Source: Wuchereria bancrofti
Lineage: Eukaryota; Nematoda; Chromadorea; Rhabditida; Onchocercidae
DNA length: 36,321 nucleotides
Direction: 5' to 3'
NCBI GenBank assembly: GCA_005281725.1
Contig: SSBO01000002.1
Span: 1-36,321 of the forward strand
Under the pieces are notes generated by a model. That model searched no databases, was not told the DNA's origin, and saw only the letters and a list, made by a program, of their open reading frames with translations. The position numbers and the translations under genes are program-made. Below, piece by piece: positions 36,001-36,321 of the stretch; position 1 is the stretch's first letter; each line of letters begins with the position of its first letter.

Positions 36001-36098
36001 ATCAACGTCCATGCATGGTGGAAACTTGCGAACAGTATAAGATGGTTTTTGTTTGTTTAGCAGAAGAAATTACTGCTATTGTAGCTGCATTATCATAA
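17660..36098 (+). CDS. ida-1: IDA-1/IA-2 (PTPRN) dense-core-vesicle receptor pseudophosphatase, 17 exons
   Basis: Model: 17660-17792, 23024-23074, 24784-25034, 26416-26587, 26846-27019, 27294-27401, 28001-28178, 28566-28669, 28753-28823, 29093-29373, 29511-29568, 29965-30112, 31101-31261, 32372-32476, 33102-33268 (or its copy 34297-34463), 35375-35493, 35956-36098 (2424 nt, 807 residues). Order: signal peptide (about 20-44); a four-Cys motif ending CVQDGLFGEC (46-68), as in IA-2; a polyglutamine insert (174-201); an acidic linker; a lumenal ectodomain (about 297-414); one membrane span (427-448, [20 protein letters not shown]); a juxtamembrane [30 protein letters not shown]; then the PTP-like domain ([33 protein letters not shown]). 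The WPD loop is WPK (704-706) and the P-loop is [10 protein letters not shown], with Asp740 for Ala. Both changes mark the inactive IA-2 family. The protein sits in dense-core vesicle membranes and supports neuropeptide/insulin-type secretion. Length is close to C. elegans IDA-1. The start is the first in-frame ATG after a stop. Confidence 0.92.
19869..19937. repeat. (GA)n purine tract in ida-1 intron 1
   Basis: Nearly pure GA/GGGA run, able to bind GAGA-type factors or form triplex. On the minus strand it gives a meaningless Ser/Leu/Pro-rich frame. Confidence 0.85.
20470..20703. repeat. 50-bp direct repeat, 184-bp period, ida-1 intron 1
   Basis: Copies at 20470-20519 and 20654-20703 share the block around AGGATTTGAATATTTTAAGA with one mismatch (TTTAAATT versus TTTCAATT). 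This is a recent local duplication. Confidence 0.85.
23978..24095. repeat. (AAT)n microsatellite in ida-1 intron 2
   Basis: About 90 bp of ATA-type triplets with occasional AAC and GTG interruptions. The poly-Leu frame on the minus strand is only its translation. Confidence 0.9.
24565..24807 (+). repeat. Tandem duplication copying the exon 3 splice acceptor and exon start
   Basis: Copy 1 (24565-24689) and copy 2 (24692-24807) both run from ATTCAGAATTGCATTT through a T-rich tract and TTATTTATAG into ATGGTTTATTTGGTGAATGT. Only copy 2 continues into the real exon 3. Copy 1 gives a 24-nt pseudo-exon start at 24666-24689 with an identical 3' splice signal, followed by intron sequence. Confidence 0.88.
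25060..25465. repeat. ~190-200-bp tandem duplication in ida-1 intron 3
   Basis: Two diverged copies (about 25060-25250 and 25258-25465) share ATTGAATTAACTAAATGGCG and the downstream T-rich block with several substitutions. It begins just after the exon 3 donor. The outer limits are approximate. Confidence 0.85.
26416..26587 (+). CDS. ida-1: ida-1 exon 4: polyglutamine-rich lumenal insert
   Basis: Phase 0 in, phase 1 out, 57 codons plus one base. The second half is 28 residues of Gln broken by Arg and one Leu (protein positions 174-201), written almost entirely as CAA with CGA/CTA interruptions. It replaces low-conservation lumenal sequence and contributes no known domain. Pure CAA stretches make it a candidate for length polymorphism. 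Confidence 0.8.
26811..26850 (+). repeat. 20-bp tandem duplication of the exon 5 acceptor
   Basis: TTCTAGATTTTACAGGTGTT is followed directly by TTCTAGATTTTATAGGTGAT. The second AG is the one that keeps frame (GT GAT GTG AAG). Using the first would read GGT GTT TTC TAG and stop. Confidence 0.85.
27287..27298 (+). promoter_or_regulatory. NAGNAG tandem acceptor of ida-1 exon 6
   Basis: TTTACAGCAG precedes TTCCAAATTC. Splicing after the first CAG gives Ser-Ala-Val-Pro at the junction; after the second it drops the Ala. Both keep frame, so two isoforms differing by one residue are possible. Confidence 0.6.
29093..29373 (+). CDS. ida-1: ida-1 exon 10: transmembrane and juxtamembrane exon
   Basis: Ninety-three codons plus two bases. 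It encodes the end of the ectodomain, the single membrane span, a basic stop-transfer patch ([12 protein letters not shown]) and the cytoplasmic [10 protein letters not shown] segment that matches the EYQDLCRQHM region of IA-2. The donor is CTG|GTACGT. A 31-bp tandem copy of the donor region follows, with GT changed to AT. Confidence 0.88.
29354..29415 (+). repeat. 31-bp tandem duplication of the exon 10 donor
   Basis: CATTCCGGTACAACAACCTG then GTACGTTTATT occurs at 29354-29384 and is repeated at 29385-29415, with a single change (GTACGT to ATACGT). The copy cannot act as a donor. Read-through in frame would add NNLIR and a few more residues before a stop. Confidence 0.9.
30153..30342. repeat. 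Inverted GA and CT tracts in ida-1 intron 12
   Basis: A GAGAGAAG...(GA)n tract at 30156-30192 is followed 110 bp later by a (CT)n tract at 30300-30338. They are complementary and could pair in the pre-mRNA. Confidence 0.75.
30975..31001 (+). repeat. Perfect 11-bp stem-loop in ida-1 intron 12
   Basis: TGACAAGCATT, a 5-nt loop TTTCT, then AATGCTTGTCA. It lies 100 bp upstream of exon 13. It is too short for a miRNA precursor; it may be a structural element or chance. Confidence 0.7.
31305..31657. repeat. 176-bp tandem duplication in ida-1 intron 13
   Basis: Units 31305-31480 and 31481-31657 share AATCTATTTG, a CT-rich tract, CATCATATTTATATTTTGA and GCAACTTTCCTCACTTATCA. They have diverged by scattered substitutions and different CT-repeat lengths. 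Confidence 0.85.
33102..33268 (+). CDS. ida-1: ida-1 exon 15, first copy (WPD-loop region)
   Basis: Phase 0 in, phase 2 out, 167 nt. It reads [20 protein letters not shown] then [20 protein letters not shown] and LLDFRR, aligning well with IA-2. Acceptor TTTTCTTCAG, donor CAG|GTTTCT. WPK replaces the WPD general-acid loop. Confidence 0.92.
33684..33772 (+). ncRNA. Candidate intronic hairpin (miRNA-precursor-like), copy 1
   Basis: Arms: GACGTTT / AAACGTC (7 bp), then CGTCCATCA / TGATGGACG (9 bp), TTTTTGTG / CACAAAAG (8 bp with one G-U), then GCAATT / AATTGC nearest a 12-nt loop. They are separated by small internal loops. The total is 89 nt with ~31 pairs. It is visibly less AT-rich than the surrounding intron 15. 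I recognise no known nematode miRNA seed in either arm, so this is a structural candidate only; an inverted-repeat remnant is the alternative. Confidence 0.4.
34297..34463 (+). CDS. ida-1: ida-1 exon 15, second copy, identical
   Basis: Same 167 nt as 33102-33268, with the same acceptor and donor. Because 167 is not a multiple of three, including both copies would shift frame and reach a TAG within 15 codons. Only one copy can be used per transcript, if both exist in the genome at all. Confidence 0.85.
34869..34957 (+). ncRNA. Candidate intronic hairpin, copy 2
   Basis: Same sequence and structure as 33684-33772, carried by the 1.19-kb duplication. It probably represents the same locus if the duplication is an assembly artefact. 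Confidence 0.35.
35375..36098 (+). CDS. ida-1: ida-1 exons 16-17: P-loop and C terminus
   Basis: Exon 16 (35375-35493) holds the P-loop [20 protein letters not shown]. The nucleophile Cys and the Arg are kept, but the second residue after Cys is Asp instead of Ala, as in IA-2/IA-2beta. Exon 17 (35956-36098) reads [20 protein letters not shown] and ends [11 protein letters not shown] at TAA 36096-36098, closely matching the C-terminal end of IA-2. Confidence 0.93.
35669..35755. repeat. (AAT/GAT)n microsatellite in ida-1 intron 16
   Basis: Imperfect ATAATAATG triplet run of ~85 bp. Confidence 0.85.
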
Positions 36099-36321
36099 AC
36101 AACAAGCAAAAACAATAATAGCAACAACAACAACAACAACAATTACAATCTCAATAAACATAAATAATAAATGGCTAAAATTTACATTAGCAACAATGAA
36201 GATTTTTCTTCGTTTTTCTTTTTTTTTTTTTTTTTTCATTCTTTTTATTTCTGACTGTTGCTAATAATTTATTTGCAGAAAAAAAAAATGCTTGTTGAAA
36301 TTGTAATTTGAATTTTTTTTT
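36099..36321 (+). terminator. ida-1 3' UTR with poly(A) signals
   Basis: The stop codon is followed by a (CAA)n run (36120-36140), then AATAAA at 36153-36158 and again at 36166-36171. Cleavage is expected shortly after. The remaining ~140 bp has T and A runs and no coding sequence. Confidence 0.65.

Noticed and set aside
1..36321. tRNA, rRNA, CRISPR, insertion sequence or viral element
   Set aside because: No cloverleaf-like tRNA, conserved rRNA block, regularly spaced repeat array, transposase or viral polymerase motif was recognised by eye. A covariance-model and transposon-library search would be needed to exclude small or degraded examples.

Overview
The window is about 75-80% A+T. It holds five spliced protein genes with short introns (mostly 100-1000 bp, GT-AG, acceptors of the TTTTCAG/TTTTTAG type), and four of them have an acceptor-like site just upstream of the start codon. 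Together with the gene content this points to a nematode, most likely a clade III (spirurid/filarial) parasite. The species is an inference. No organism is named by the sequence, and no prokaryotic, viral or CRISPR feature was seen. All exon models below were built by hand from splice signals, reading phase and recalled protein families. In each one the summed coding length is a multiple of three.

Layout. (1) 1-1888: AT-rich, no gene. (2) 1889-4356, minus: a small secreted collagen-like gene with a signal peptide, a coiled coil, Gly-X-Y repeats and a 54-residue C-terminal domain. Two further Gly-X-Y exons inside its last intron are decayed. (3) 4357-6793: mostly empty, with one weak relic. 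(4) 6794-15599, minus: three co-oriented genes in the order TRMT10-like tRNA methyltransferase, RPUSD3-like pseudouridine-synthase-fold protein, and an unidentified 206-residue protein. Their spacing and leader acceptors suggest an SL trans-spliced operon, two members of which belong to RNA-modification families with mitochondrial members. (5) 15604-17659: a divergent intergenic region with microsatellites. (6) 17660-36098, plus: one large gene of 17 exons for the IA-2/IDA-1 receptor-type pseudophosphatase of dense-core vesicles. It runs from signal peptide to the C terminus of the PTP-like domain, followed by AATAAA sites.

The most unusual feature is the structure of the ida-1 locus. It carries at least seven local tandem or near-tandem duplications. 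Three of them copy a splice site, and one copies about 1.19 kb containing a whole PTP-domain exon across a single N, which is probably an unmerged assembly overlap between two alleles. The copied segment also contains an 89-nt hairpin with miRNA-precursor-like geometry. The other points worth attention are the missing catalytic aspartate in the RPUSD3-like protein, a duplicated LYFGDF motif in the same protein, the skippable dead exons of the collagen gene, and a five-codon uORF just before the ida-1 start.
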